A stretch of 64,000 bases of DNA from Hyphomicrobiales bacterium (GTDB lineage: Bacteria > Pseudomonadota > Alphaproteobacteria > Rhizobiales > Rhizobiaceae): positions 1 to 64,000 of the forward strand of contig UCKU01000013.1 in NCBI GenBank assembly GCA_900473185.1, read 5' to 3'. The notes beneath the pieces are model-generated. The model did no database searches, was not told where the DNA came from, and saw only the letters and a list, made by a program, of their open reading frames with translations. Below are positions 56,861 through 64,000 of this stretch, piece by piece. Each line of letters opens with the position of its first letter. The first letter of the stretch is position 1. The translations under genes were made by a program, and so were the position numbers.

Positions 56861-57571
56861 ATGAAAGTACTTGTCGTCTGCTCAGGCGGACTCGACTCCA
56901 TTTCGCTTGCATACAAGATTGCGGCGGACCACCAACTGATCGGTCTGATTTCTTTCAACTACGGTCAACGGCATGTCAAAGAGCTGGAATTCGCAGCTCT
57001 CTGCGCACGAAGGCTCGACGTTCCGCACGACATCATAGACATATCGAACGTGGGCAAGCATCTGACCGGCTCCGCCCTCACGGACGATGTCAAGGTTCCT
57101 GATGGGCACTACGCCGAAGAGACGATGAAGGCAACGGTCGTGCCGAACCGCAACGCCATCATGCTGTCGATCGCGTTCGGCCTTGCTGCTGCTCGTCACG
57201 CAGACGCCGTGGCGATTGCAGTCCATGGCGGAGATCACTTCATCTACCCAGACTGTCGGCCGGGTTTCATTTCGTCGTTTGAGGTCATGCAACAACATGC
57301 CCTTGAGGGATATGCCGATGTCAGCCTGTTCGCTCCCTATGTGAACGCCACGAAGGCCGACATTGTCACCGATGGTGCGAAGCATCGGACGCCTTTTGAA
57401 GAGACCTGGTCTTGCTACAAAGGCGGCCGTTTCCACTGCGGGAGATGCGGTACATGCGTCGAGCGTCGCGAAGCTTTCCATCTCGCCGGTGTCGAGGATC
57501 CGACCGTCTATGACGATCCGGATTTCTGGATCGCTGCGACCGGTGCATTCAGAGCAGAAGAGGCAAAGTAA
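56861..57571 (+). CDS. queC: 7-cyano-7-deazaguanine synthase
   Basis: A 236-residue enzyme that makes preQ0 from 7-carboxy-7-deazaguanine with ATP and ammonia. The PP-loop SGGLDS lies at residues 8-13 and the four-Cys zinc motif CYKGGRFHCGRCGTC near 185-200. It is the first gene of queC-queD-queE, with its stop abutting the queD start, under the preQ1-I riboswitch. Confidence 0.95.
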   Translation: MKVLVVCSGGLDSISLAYKIAADHQLIGLISFNYGQRHVKELEFAALCARRLDVPHDIIDISNVGKHLTGSALTDDVKVPDGHYAEETMKATVVPNRNAIMLSIAFGLAAARHADAVAIAVHGGDHFIYPDCRPGFISSFEVMQQHALEGYADVSLFAPYVNATKADIVTDGAKHRTPFEETWSCYKGGRFHCGRCGTCVERREAFHLAGVEDPTVYDDPDFWIAATGAFRAEEAK

Positions 57572-57927
57572 TGTACCGGATTACCAAGGAATTCCATTTC
57601 TCCGCCTCGCATCAGCTGTCCCACCTTCCTGACGACCATCAGTGCGCGCGTCTCCATGGCCACAATTACATAGTTGAGGTCGAGCTTGCCGCCTCTGAAT
57701 TGAATGAGGATGGCTTTGTCCGTGACTATCACGAGCTTTCACCACTCAAGCGCTACATCGACGAGAGCTTCGATCACCGACACCTCAATGATGTACTGGG
57801 CCATGACCGGGTGACATCCGAATGGCTCGCCAGGCATTTTTACGACTGGTGCAAGCAACGCCTGCCGGAGACGTCTGCCGTCAGGGTGAGCGAAACGCCG
57901 AAGACCTGGGCGGAATATCGTCCATGA
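57571..57927 (+). CDS. queD: 6-carboxytetrahydropterin synthase
   Basis: A 118-residue tunnelling-fold protein that converts dihydroneopterin triphosphate to 6-carboxy-5,6,7,8-tetrahydropterin. The zinc ligands are His in FHFSASHQL and the CARLHGHNY motif; the catalytic HRHLND-type segment DHRHLNDV and a terminal [10 protein letters not shown] are also present. It overlaps queC by one base and queE by four. Confidence 0.93.
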   Translation: MYRITKEFHFSASHQLSHLPDDHQCARLHGHNYIVEVELAASELNEDGFVRDYHELSPLKRYIDESFDHRHLNDVLGHDRVTSEWLARHFYDWCKQRLPETSAVRVSETPKTWAEYRP

Positions 57928-58652
57928 CAGGCCGGGAGCAAAAGATCCGCATCAGTGAAATCTTCGGGCCGACGATTCAGGGGGAAGGGCCGCTCATCGG
58001 CCTTCCGACCGTTTTCGTCAGAACGGGTGGCTGCGATTATCGCTGCGAATGGTGCGATACACTCCATGCCGTCGACAGCGCCTTCCGCGACGAGTGGACG
58101 CCAATGTCGGTCGACGATATCTGGTCGAACGTGGAATCGCTCTCTCAGGGCTGTCCGCTGACGATTTCCCTGTCCGGTGGAAACCCGGCAATTCAGCCGC
58201 TCGGGCCGCTGATAGCTCGGGGAAAACGCGATGGCTATCAATTCGCTTTGGAAACGCAGGGATCGATCGCCCAGGACTGGTTTGCAGAACTGGATCATTT
58301 GATCCTCAGTCCCAAACCACCGTCCAGCGGTATGGAATTCAAGCTGGACGAATTGAGGAATTGCGTGGCGGCCGCACGCAGCGGTCCCGGGATCGCGCTG
58401 AAGATCGTCATCTTCGATGACGCTGACTATGCCTTTGCAAGGTCTGTCGCGAGGGAGTTCAAAGAGCTTCCGATCTTCCTGCAGCCAGGCAATCACACGC
58501 CGCCGGTGGAAGATGACGCCCTGATCGATCTTGAGGGTATTCTCAACCGTATGCGGTGGCTGGTCGACAGGGTCGCCTCGGATCATTGGTTCGATGCGCG
58601 CGTTCTCCCGCAGCTCCATGTCCTGCTTTGGGGAAACATGCGGGGGGTGTGA
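57924..58652 (+). CDS. queE: 7-carboxy-7-deazaguanine synthase (radical SAM)
   Basis: A 242-residue radical SAM enzyme that forms the 7-deazapurine ring. The N-terminus [14 protein letters not shown] is typical, and the cluster motif [10 protein letters not shown] (Cys-x3-Cys-x2-Cys) lies near residues 33-42; LSGGNPAIQ is the GGE-like region. The start at 57924 overlaps the queD stop (ATGA); the earlier open frame is within queD. Confidence 0.93.
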   Translation: MTGREQKIRISEIFGPTIQGEGPLIGLPTVFVRTGGCDYRCEWCDTLHAVDSAFRDEWTPMSVDDIWSNVESLSQGCPLTISLSGGNPAIQPLGPLIARGKRDGYQFALETQGSIAQDWFAELDHLILSPKPPSSGMEFKLDELRNCVAAARSGPGIALKIVIFDDADYAFARSVAREFKELPIFLQPGNHTPPVEDDALIDLEGILNRMRWLVDRVASDHWFDARVLPQLHVLLWGNMRGV

Positions 58653-59031
58653 TCACCTTTGAGGAAGGTTACGGCCTGCCGCGCAGGAGCGGGAGTACCG
58701 ATCTGAAGTTGGTCCTCCCGAGGCTTTAAGTCTCTCGATACAATACCCCGACTGGGATCGTCGCGCCCGTCAGTAACTACAGGCGCTCGGAGGCTTCGAT
58801 CAGTTTCTTCGCGATGAAGGGTTGCGCAGGTCCCTTCTCAATCTCTCACCTCTCGCCAAAGACCGGAAAAACAGGCTTATTTTGGTATTTGCTGCGGCAT
58901 CGGGTAGCAGTCGGTTCGCTGCCGCTAAATTGACCTCATTGCTCCGCGACTTTTGCTCGACCGGGTGCCTAAAGCTCAATGCATCCGGCATGGCGCATAC
59001 CCCCATGCGCCAATAAATCGGAGGAGAAAAC
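58653..59031 (+). other. intergenic stretch after queE, no supported gene
   Basis: About 379 bases separate queE from a secreted-protein gene. Short frames here lack ribosome binding sites and recognisable motifs. A minus-strand run ending KKLIEASERL looks like the tail of a gene but is closed a few codons upstream, so it is at most a relic. Confidence 0.4.
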
Positions 59032-59526
59032 ATGTACAGACTTGCTTCTCTCGCTGTCGCCGCAGCACTCGGCGTCGGCGCCTTCATTGCCGCTTCAAGC
59101 GCTGATGCAATGACCATGCAGGACTGCAGTGCCAAATATAAAGCGGCGCAGGCAGCCAATAGTCTCAATGGCATGAAGTGGAACGACTTCCGCAAGGCGC
59201 AATGCGGAGCAGATACCGCCGCAGCGACACCGGCAAAGCCCACTGCAGCGACGCCCGCAAAGCCTGCGGCGACCGACGAGCCGACGACTGCCAATACCGA
59301 GAATGCGGCTGAGCCCGCGCCGACCAAGACCGTGGCTCCGAAGGGCGTGGTCTTCCCGACCAAGGTCGATGCAAAATACGCAAGCGAAACACCCGGCAAG
59401 GGGCGGATGCATACCTGCCTCGATCAGTACAATGCCGACAAAGCCAGCAACAGCCTGAACGGCCTGACCTGGATCAAGAAGGGCGGCGGCTATTACAGCA
59501 TCTGCAACAGCAAGCTGAAATCCTGA
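59032..59526 (+). CDS. secreted protein with two PsiF-like repeats
   Basis: A 164-residue exported protein with a clear signal peptide (SLAVAAALGVGAFIAASSADA). Two similar modules, CSAKYKAAQAANSLNGMKWNDFR (near residues 28-50) and CLDQYNADKASNSLNGLTWI (near 127-146), flank an Ala/Pro/Thr-rich linker with AKPTAATPAKPAAT-type repeats. The Cys-...-NSLNG pattern resembles PsiF-repeat periplasmic proteins. GGAGGAG precedes the start. Function unknown. Confidence 0.75.
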   Translation: MYRLASLAVAAALGVGAFIAASSADAMTMQDCSAKYKAAQAANSLNGMKWNDFRKAQCGADTAAATPAKPTAATPAKPAATDEPTTANTENAAEPAPTKTVAPKGVVFPTKVDAKYASETPGKGRMHTCLDQYNADKASNSLNGLTWIKKGGGYYSICNSKLKS

Positions 59527-59592
59527 GATCATATATCGCATCAATAGGCGTCGCGATGAAGCGGCGCCTCATCTCCACGCAAGGAGGACGTG

Positions 59593-59667
59593 ATGAGTCT
59601 TCTCGACAATATCGGCAGCCTCATCGGCGACGCGATCGACAGTCATCAGGCGGCCTCAGCGGCTTGA
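59593..59667 (+). CDS. 24-aa ORF, truncated YidB-like N-terminus
   Basis: AAGGAGGACGTG before the ATG is an excellent ribosome binding site. The 24 residues MSLLDNIGSLIGDAIDSHQA match the start of YidB (DUF937)-type proteins, which are normally over 100 residues. No continuation in other frames was recognised. It may be a gene decay product that is still translated, or a real small protein. Confidence 0.4.
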   Translation: MSLLDNIGSLIGDAIDSHQAASAA

Positions 59668-59722
59668 TGTAGGAAGCCTTAACCGATTTCGGCGGGCTTG
59701 GTTTGTTGCGATCGGCCGCAGA

Positions 59723-60277
59723 TCAGTTCTCGATCTGTTGGTCCGAAACAACGCTGACGATGACCTCGTCGCTTCCGTTCGGATAAAGTGGCAGGTCGAG
59801 CGTAATCGCTTCCCGGCGCTCCGGGGACGATGCTTTGAAGAATTTTCTGGCGCGCCCCTGTCCGTTCCCTTCTCCGGACGCTTTAGCATGCGTCTCGCTG
59901 ACCAAGCGTCGTTCGAAGGCCGCAGCATCGATTTCCGCGAAGGCCATGGTGCAGCTTTCGACGGTGTTGTCGCCTACGGACGCCCGTGCCACCACCAGCG
60001 CCCTGAATGGTACGTCTTCGCCAGCGCTCAGATTCCAGCCCTCCAACGCGACAGGATTTTCCATCGGCACCAGGCTTGTAGTCATATCCTCCGCAAGTGC
60101 TGGCCAATCCCGTTCCTTTGCGACGGCGACCGTCCGTTGAAAATCCGTTCCCCGGTTGAGGCAGCGTTCATTGAACTGGTCAAAGGGATCAGGCTCGTCT
60201 GCCGCGACGACATCGGCAATGCTGGCAAGAAGAAACGTCGTTGCGAAGCCGTATGTCATCCATCGCATTAAAACCAT
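59723..60277 (-). CDS. secreted hypothetical protein, 184 aa
   Basis: An exported protein with signal peptide MRWMTYGFATTFLLASIADVVA and mature part starting DEPDPFDQF. Two Cys (ERCLNRG, ESCTMAF) could form a disulfide. No family is recognised beyond a general likeness to small rhizobial periplasmic proteins. No operon partner. Confidence 0.6.
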   Translation of the reverse strand: MVLMRWMTYGFATTFLLASIADVVAADEPDPFDQFNERCLNRGTDFQRTVAVAKERDWPALAEDMTTSLVPMENPVALEGWNLSAGEDVPFRALVVARASVGDNTVESCTMAFAEIDAAAFERRLVSETHAKASGEGNGQGRARKFFKASSPERREAITLDLPLYPNGSDEVIVSVVSDQQIEN

Positions 60278-60443
60278 GGGGTCTGCCTGTGGCCTTCGTC
60301 GGTTGTTACTGCGCCGCCTATATCTATCATCCTAATGAAAAAGGAAAAATCATGTCTCTCCACACCGGGGTTAAGTAATCCCACACTCCGGCAGACATTT
60401 GATCACCCTCAACCTGCTGGAAGATCAACCAACAAACACCTAC

Positions 60444-60572
60444 ATGTTGAGATACCAAGACATCGCGTTCGCGACTAATCCAAGCGGCCAAGAGCCGGGC
60501 GATGACTACGGCCTCATATCACGTCGTCCTTTTGGACGGCACAAAGGTAAAGAAACGAGACCCGCCATATGA
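60444..60572 (+). CDS. possible 42-aa ORF coupled to the next gene
   Basis: A 42-codon frame (MLRYQDIAFATNPSGQEPGD, then GLISRRPFGRHKGKE) ends with ATGA overlapping the start of the 157-residue membrane protein gene. Overlap of this sort suggests translational coupling, but no clear ribosome binding site precedes it. Low confidence. Confidence 0.3.
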   Translation: MLRYQDIAFATNPSGQEPGDDYGLISRRPFGRHKGKETRPAI

Positions 60573-61042
60573 TTTTACTGATAGTCGCGGTGGTGATCGT
60601 TATCGTCTTCTTCTTTCTGTTTCCAAAGCCGACGCTGGTTACCCTCACCGCACTCGTGGTCGTGGGCGGCGGTGTTGCGACCTTCATCTACTTCCAGCAA
60701 ACAAACCGCGATGGATCGAGCGCCTCGATAGAAGGAACAAGCAGTGGAACTAAGGGATGCGTAGATCCTGCCAGGCCAGTTTTCGTTCGGCTTTTTAACG
60801 GTTCTGGGCAGCAGGTGAATGTCGCCCGCTTCCGGCTGATCGCAAAACGTCGCGGCTTCAGCATTGAGTATTATTCCGACTACCTCACGAGCTACAAAAT
60901 TATCGAGCCTGGCGGCACCTATGAAGACTGCTGGGCGTTAAACCAATATCGAGGCCTGCAGACTTTGCCGGATAAATTGACACCACAGGAACTGGATTGG
61001 TCGGTCGAAATATCATCGGTTGAGTTCGCAAGTAATCGGTAG
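60569..61042 (+). CDS. hypothetical membrane-anchored protein, 157 aa
   Basis: Two adjacent hydrophobic segments at residues 2-19 and 23-42 precede a soluble domain of about 110 residues with two Cys (KGCVDP, EDCWAL) and mixed alpha/beta character. No family is recognised. The start lies in an ATGA overlap with a possible 42-aa ORF. Confidence 0.55.
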   Translation: MILLIVAVVIVIVFFFLFPKPTLVTLTALVVVGGGVATFIYFQQTNRDGSSASIEGTSSGTKGCVDPARPVFVRLFNGSGQQVNVARFRLIAKRRGFSIEYYSDYLTSYKIIEPGGTYEDCWALNQYRGLQTLPDKLTPQELDWSVEISSVEFASNR

Positions 61043-61248
61043 GCGTGGCGGCTCCGCCTTCGTAGAGGCCGAGTTAGAAGCGAGCTTGAACCGTCTTGTC
61101 ATGGGAGCCGAGTTAAGGCCGCTGTCTACATCAATGTGATCGGTGGTTGGGGGTCGCCGCCCAGTCCGTTGCAATTACGGCTCACGGAACTAGCTTTTAT
61201 CCCACTAGCCCTTTGAAACGGCGGAGTGACGAAAAAGGAAAGCAAGGC

Positions 61249-61515
61249 ATGTGCCGAAACATCAAGCCCCTATTCAACTTCGATCCACCGGCGACGGACG
61301 AGGAAATCCATGATGCGGCGCTTCAGTTCGTACGCAAGTTGAGCGGAACCGCAAGGCCATCAAAACGCAATGAGGCCGCTTTTGAGCACGCGGTGATGTC
61401 GATCGCGAAATGCGCCAAGGAACTGCTTAATTCGCTAGAGACCTCTCAACCTCCTCGCGACCGCGACGAGGTGGCCGCGAAGGCCCGGGCACGGTCCGCG
61501 ATCCGGTTCGCCTAA
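61249..61515 (+). CDS. DUF2277 domain-containing protein
   Basis: An 88-residue protein beginning MCRNIKPLFNFDPPATDEEI, the hallmark of DUF2277, with the LQFVRKLSGTARPSKRNEAAF segment. The frame extends upstream to 61147 but the family begins at MCRNIK. GGAAAGCAAGG lies just before this ATG. Function unknown. Confidence 0.85.
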   Translation: MCRNIKPLFNFDPPATDEEIHDAALQFVRKLSGTARPSKRNEAAFEHAVMSIAKCAKELLNSLETSQPPRDRDEVAAKARARSAIRFA

Positions 61516-61706
61516 GAAAGCCGCGTTGCAATTCTTCCATGGTGGTGATTCGCCCTCGGACAGCGCCGTCCGATGGGCAACTCCGAAGGTGTTTTGTGGC
61601 GCCTAGACACGTTTCGAACACGACAATCGCAGTCTTATCATCCGTTGCCAGCAAACGATTCTCTTGCGGGCAGGAGCGGCGGTCATGCGGCCTTGAGATC
61701 AGGAAA

Positions 61707-61726
61707 TAGCTTGTTGGACCAAGCTA
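61707..61726. repeat. inverted repeat, 7-bp arms
   Basis: TAGCTTG and CAAGCTA pair perfectly around a 6-nt loop. It is 6 bp from a second inverted repeat. Confidence 0.55.
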
Positions 61727-61732
61727 AGGGAA

Positions 61733-61750
61733 CATTGGTGCAAACCAATG
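61733..61750. repeat. inverted repeat, 7-bp arms
   Basis: CATTGGT and ACCAATG pair perfectly around GCAA. Together with the neighbouring repeat it may be a protein-binding site or the structured end of a mobile element. Confidence 0.55.
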
Positions 61751-61941
61751 GCCAGCCGGGAAGATTCAAACGAGCGTCGCCACAATCGTAAATTGTAGAG
61801 CAGGATAACTTTTCCTGAGTGTTTTCCAGTAACCCACTGTAATTGCTACATGCCGATTTCCGATGATCTTTCGACAATCCCGCAAACTACCCGTAAGAGA
61901 TTCCGAACTGTGGCTTTAGCCGACGCTGTGTCGAGAGACGC

Positions 61942-61968
61942 AAAAAAGCCCGGCTATTAACCGGGCTT
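61942..61968 (-). terminator. intrinsic terminator of the tniQ transcript
   Basis: On the minus strand AAGCCCGG-TTAATAG-CCGGGCTT forms an 8-bp stem followed by TTTTG, about 32 nt after the tniQ stop codon. Confidence 0.8.
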
Positions 61969-61999
61969 GATGTTGCTGGCGTTGGTTGAGTGAGTTAGG

Positions 62000-63796
62000 C
62001 TACTCGAGATCGGATCGTCGATAATATCTTCCGACAAAGCGGCCGCCCTGGATGACCGGCCGGATACCTCGTCCACCGAGTTCGGCAAGCAGAGCCATGG
62101 GGTTTGCCTCCCGCTCCACGGCCAACATATCCAGCGAGACAAATTCGGCGCCGAAACGATCCACGTCTTCGGTCTTCACCCAGGCTCTGCGACCTTTGCT
62201 GCCACGCCGATTTTCGACCATGGTGTACGAGAGAAGCCCGGCATCAATGACGGCATCGACCACGGACTTTGTCACCTTTAGCCTGCGGCGGGCAGCGTCA
62301 AGTTCTATCAAGTTTGCGTCGACATCAGCATTGATCGCATCCATTCCAATGAGGTCTCGTGGGGCATTCCGCAGGTCCTCTATGTCAACCTGGATAGTGT
62401 TCAGTCGCACGATCGGGCTGTCGCTGTAAATTCTCTGGACGTGCCCATCCAAGAGCAATCGGAGTATCCCCGCGAAGCCACCGAACCAGCGAAGCTTAAT
62501 TATCGGCTTTATGTCACCGGTGGGCTTTTCAGTTTGGACAGCCGCCTTGATCTTGCTCATCAGTTCCTCGACTTCGCTACGGTGAACGAGTCGGTAGATC
62601 CGGATTTCTTCTGGCGCGTTTGCCACAGCCGTGAGTATGCCAGCCTTTATGATTTGATCGACCACGGCGACCGTGCACCCGAGAATCTCGCCGACCTCGC
62701 CGGTGTTCAGCCACGAGCGTGCGTCCAGCAGCGGCCGGTGAATGATGCTCTTTTTGAGGAAGCGGGGTAACTCTCCATCGTACCGTTCAGCCAGAATTTG
62801 CTTGATGCGCTTGTCGGACAGTCCGTATGCGTTTGCTGCGGACGGCGCGGTGTGAACTTTACGCGTGAGCACCGGCCAGAAGAACACTTCGCCGCGATCC
62901 AATGGGACATGCTCTTCGGCGTGCTGCTGGAGAAGCTTCATCAGCGGATGGTAGTCTTGATTGTGTTTGTTTACCTTCCACCAGTGATGCGCTGCCGAGT
63001 AAATCGCTTTGGGTTGAGTCACGGTCCTAGAGATTTGCCGGACGTACTCGGTCAAGAAATCCCAGACGGCCTCCCGTCCACCTTTCGCGATCGTGTATCC
63101 CGTGCAGCGTTGGGCGGGAGTTTCGAATCCTCCAGCGATACGGTGCCGCACTGCGCCCCGTCGAAGGGCCTCATCAAACTCACCGAGCAGTGTGCAGAAC
63201 TCAGCAGCGACGTACGCGGGGAAAGCATCCAAGAATGACGTGCCCGCGGGGCTAACGAGGCGGCGGTAAAAAAAGATGTCCGCTTCGTTTACTTCTGTCG
63301 GCTCGACGGGAGTGATGCCGCGCAGGAGGGGCTTGAAGTCTTGCAAGCTCTGCGGCTCGATCACGCGACTTACCAGGGGCGAACCGTGAACCGCGCAAGA
63401 GCTTATCATCGACCACCCCCAAGCCGCCCGGATGTACTGATGCCCGCCACGAACTTGGTTTTCCTTGCGAGCGTCATCACGAAGACAATGCGGGCAGAAC
63501 CGCACTCTCTGCAGATTGAGCTGTGACCGCTTAACGGTGGTCTCGCCGAACGGGACAATTACGCCGGGAGCAACGGTGAACTTGCGCACGTTCTCTTCGG
63601 GTATACCCGACAACTCTGCAAGTCGTGAGAGGGCCTTTGGGGAAAGATTGCGAAGGGTTCCGCCGGTGGATTGGCCGGAAGACATCATATCGATGGCCGC
63701 GCGAAAGCCATTTGCCCAGGCCAGACGGCAAGCGAAGCTCTCGACGCACTCGTCGTCATGCACGGGGACCGAGCGCGGAAGCTTAGTATGTGACAT
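62000..63796 (-). CDS. TniQ/TnsD-type transposition protein with HTH array
   Basis: A 598-residue TniQ-family protein that would help to choose the target site for a Tn7/Tn5053-like element. The zinc-finger region has CPHC at 101-104 and CAVHG at 134-138. The C-terminal half is unusual for simple TniQ: helix-turn-helix-like units lie at about 366-412, 497-550 and 555-598. It starts inside the end of the preceding ATPase gene (14-nt overlap), and a terminator follows its stop. A resolvase or excisionase-like role for the extra domains is possible; DNA recognition is more likely. Confidence 0.82.
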   Translation of the reverse strand: MSHTKLPRSVPVHDDECVESFACRLAWANGFRAAIDMMSSGQSTGGTLRNLSPKALSRLAELSGIPEENVRKFTVAPGVIVPFGETTVKRSQLNLQRVRFCPHCLRDDARKENQVRGGHQYIRAAWGWSMISSCAVHGSPLVSRVIEPQSLQDFKPLLRGITPVEPTEVNEADIFFYRRLVSPAGTSFLDAFPAYVAAEFCTLLGEFDEALRRGAVRHRIAGGFETPAQRCTGYTIAKGGREAVWDFLTEYVRQISRTVTQPKAIYSAAHHWWKVNKHNQDYHPLMKLLQQHAEEHVPLDRGEVFFWPVLTRKVHTAPSAANAYGLSDKRIKQILAERYDGELPRFLKKSIIHRPLLDARSWLNTGEVGEILGCTVAVVDQIIKAGILTAVANAPEEIRIYRLVHRSEVEELMSKIKAAVQTEKPTGDIKPIIKLRWFGGFAGILRLLLDGHVQRIYSDSPIVRLNTIQVDIEDLRNAPRDLIGMDAINADVDANLIELDAARRRLKVTKSVVDAVIDAGLLSYTMVENRRGSKGRRAWVKTEDVDRFGAEFVSLDMLAVEREANPMALLAELGGRGIRPVIQGGRFVGRYYRRSDLE

Positions 63797-64000
63797 CGTC
63801 GTCTTCCTTCTCGTCTTCCTTAAGTAAATCCGCGAGTGCTTCGTTGGGTTTGATCGTTAGGAAATTTGGTGCTTCGAATACATTGTCGTGCCGTGAGCAG
63901 CCGGTTTTCTTGAGGTAAGTCGCCTGAAGTTGGTCTTGGGTGATTTCAGTTTTTCCAGCCAGGAATGCGGCGAAGCATGTTTCCTGGAGCATGAGGATGG
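63783..64000 (-). CDS. C-terminal end of a probable TniB/TnsC ATPase (partial)
   Basis: Only the last ~70 residues are in the window; the open frame runs off the right edge. The part seen has the helical FLAGKTEITQDQLQATYLKK segment and an acidic tail (EDEKEDDDV). Identity as the transposition AAA ATPase is inferred from its 14-nt overlap with tniQ, the usual gene order. No motif is inside the window. Confidence 0.5.
   Translation of the reverse strand, partial: ILMLQETCFAAFLAGKTEITQDQLQATYLKKTGCSRHDNVFEAPNFLTIKPNEALADLLKEDEKEDDDVTY

Larger units (their letters stand above)
61516..61941 (+). other. non-coding stretch next to a transposition module
   Basis: About 430 bases with no supported gene. 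It contains two adjacent inverted repeats (61707-61726 and 61733-61750) and AT-rich segments. The TniQ-side end of the transposable element could lie here, but no target duplication or classical TGT...ACA end was identified. Confidence 0.4.

Noticed and set aside
56661..56864. 67-codon frame upstream of queC (with a GTG at 56727 preceded by GGAGGAG) considered as a short RiPP precursor
   Set aside because: It reads through the preQ1 riboswitch aptamer and into queC; the structured RNA explains the sequence better and no core peptide pattern is visible.
58822..59016. 64-codon frame between queE and the PsiF-like gene
   Set aside because: No ribosome binding site, no motif and a basic low-complexity composition.

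Overview
The window reads as chromosome (or chromid) of a Rhizobium-like alphaproteobacterium. The evidence is an MctP-type monocarboxylate symporter with its DUF3311 partner, a pcaIJF beta-ketoadipate module, several LysR-controlled oxidoreductases, several GGAAC-N16-(C/G)GTT promoters of the EcfG/RpoE2 general-stress type, and strongly GC-rich third codon positions in most genes. No rRNA, tRNA or CRISPR array was found.

Layout. 1-3.6 kb: mctP module, a MEKHLA-domain protein and an aldo/keto reductase. 3.6-8.5 kb: an accessory-looking patch with less biased codon use, holding a STAND/NB-ARC ATPase without a winged-helix head, a degenerate stretch with a ~50-bp direct repeat and a possible Mrr-N-like remnant, and two hypothetical genes. 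8.5-13.2 kb: pcaIJF, a periplasmic amino-acid binding protein and an SDR. 13.2-27.1 kb: a stress block (glgX, topoisomerase IB, GST, DUF3175, a KGG-type protein, a doubly frameshifted hybrid histidine kinase, DUF2934, UdgX, treZ, cardiolipin synthase, an EEP-family phosphodiesterase); four transcription units here carry EcfG-type promoters. 27.1-34.1 kb: a SLAC1/TDT channel, an AhpD-like protein and a divergent AraC regulator, two LysR regulators, an SDR, an aldo/keto reductase and a DEDD exonuclease. 34.2-41.5 kb: a six-gene operon (lacI, binding protein, two permeases, GH127 beta-L-arabinofuranosidase, ABC ATPase) with two matching operator palindromes in front of lacI. 41.6-49.6 kb: diguanylate cyclase, alpha/beta hydrolase, LysR, old-yellow-enzyme, flavin monooxygenase, GNAT and msrA.

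49.7-56.6 kb holds the most novel-looking system: a cyclase-like/AAA/TPR signalling protein, a YcaO enzyme, a TfuA partner, a HExxH metalloprotease-like protein and a 180-aa cysteine-containing protein, all co-directional and mostly overlapping or closely spaced. YcaO-TfuA pairs are known to install backbone thioamides, so this is a candidate peptide- or protein-modification cluster whose substrate is unassigned; the 180-aa protein is the best local candidate. Directly downstream is a queC-queD-queE operon led by a preQ1-I riboswitch whose pseudoknot strand overlaps the queC Shine-Dalgarno.

58.6-64 kb is sparse: secreted and membrane hypotheticals, a 24-aa YidB-like stub, DUF2277, and at the right edge a TniQ protein with a C-terminal array of helix-turn-helix-like repeats preceded by the C-terminal end of a probable TniB/TnsC ATPase. 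This is the end of a Tn7/Tn5053-like transposition module that continues beyond the window.
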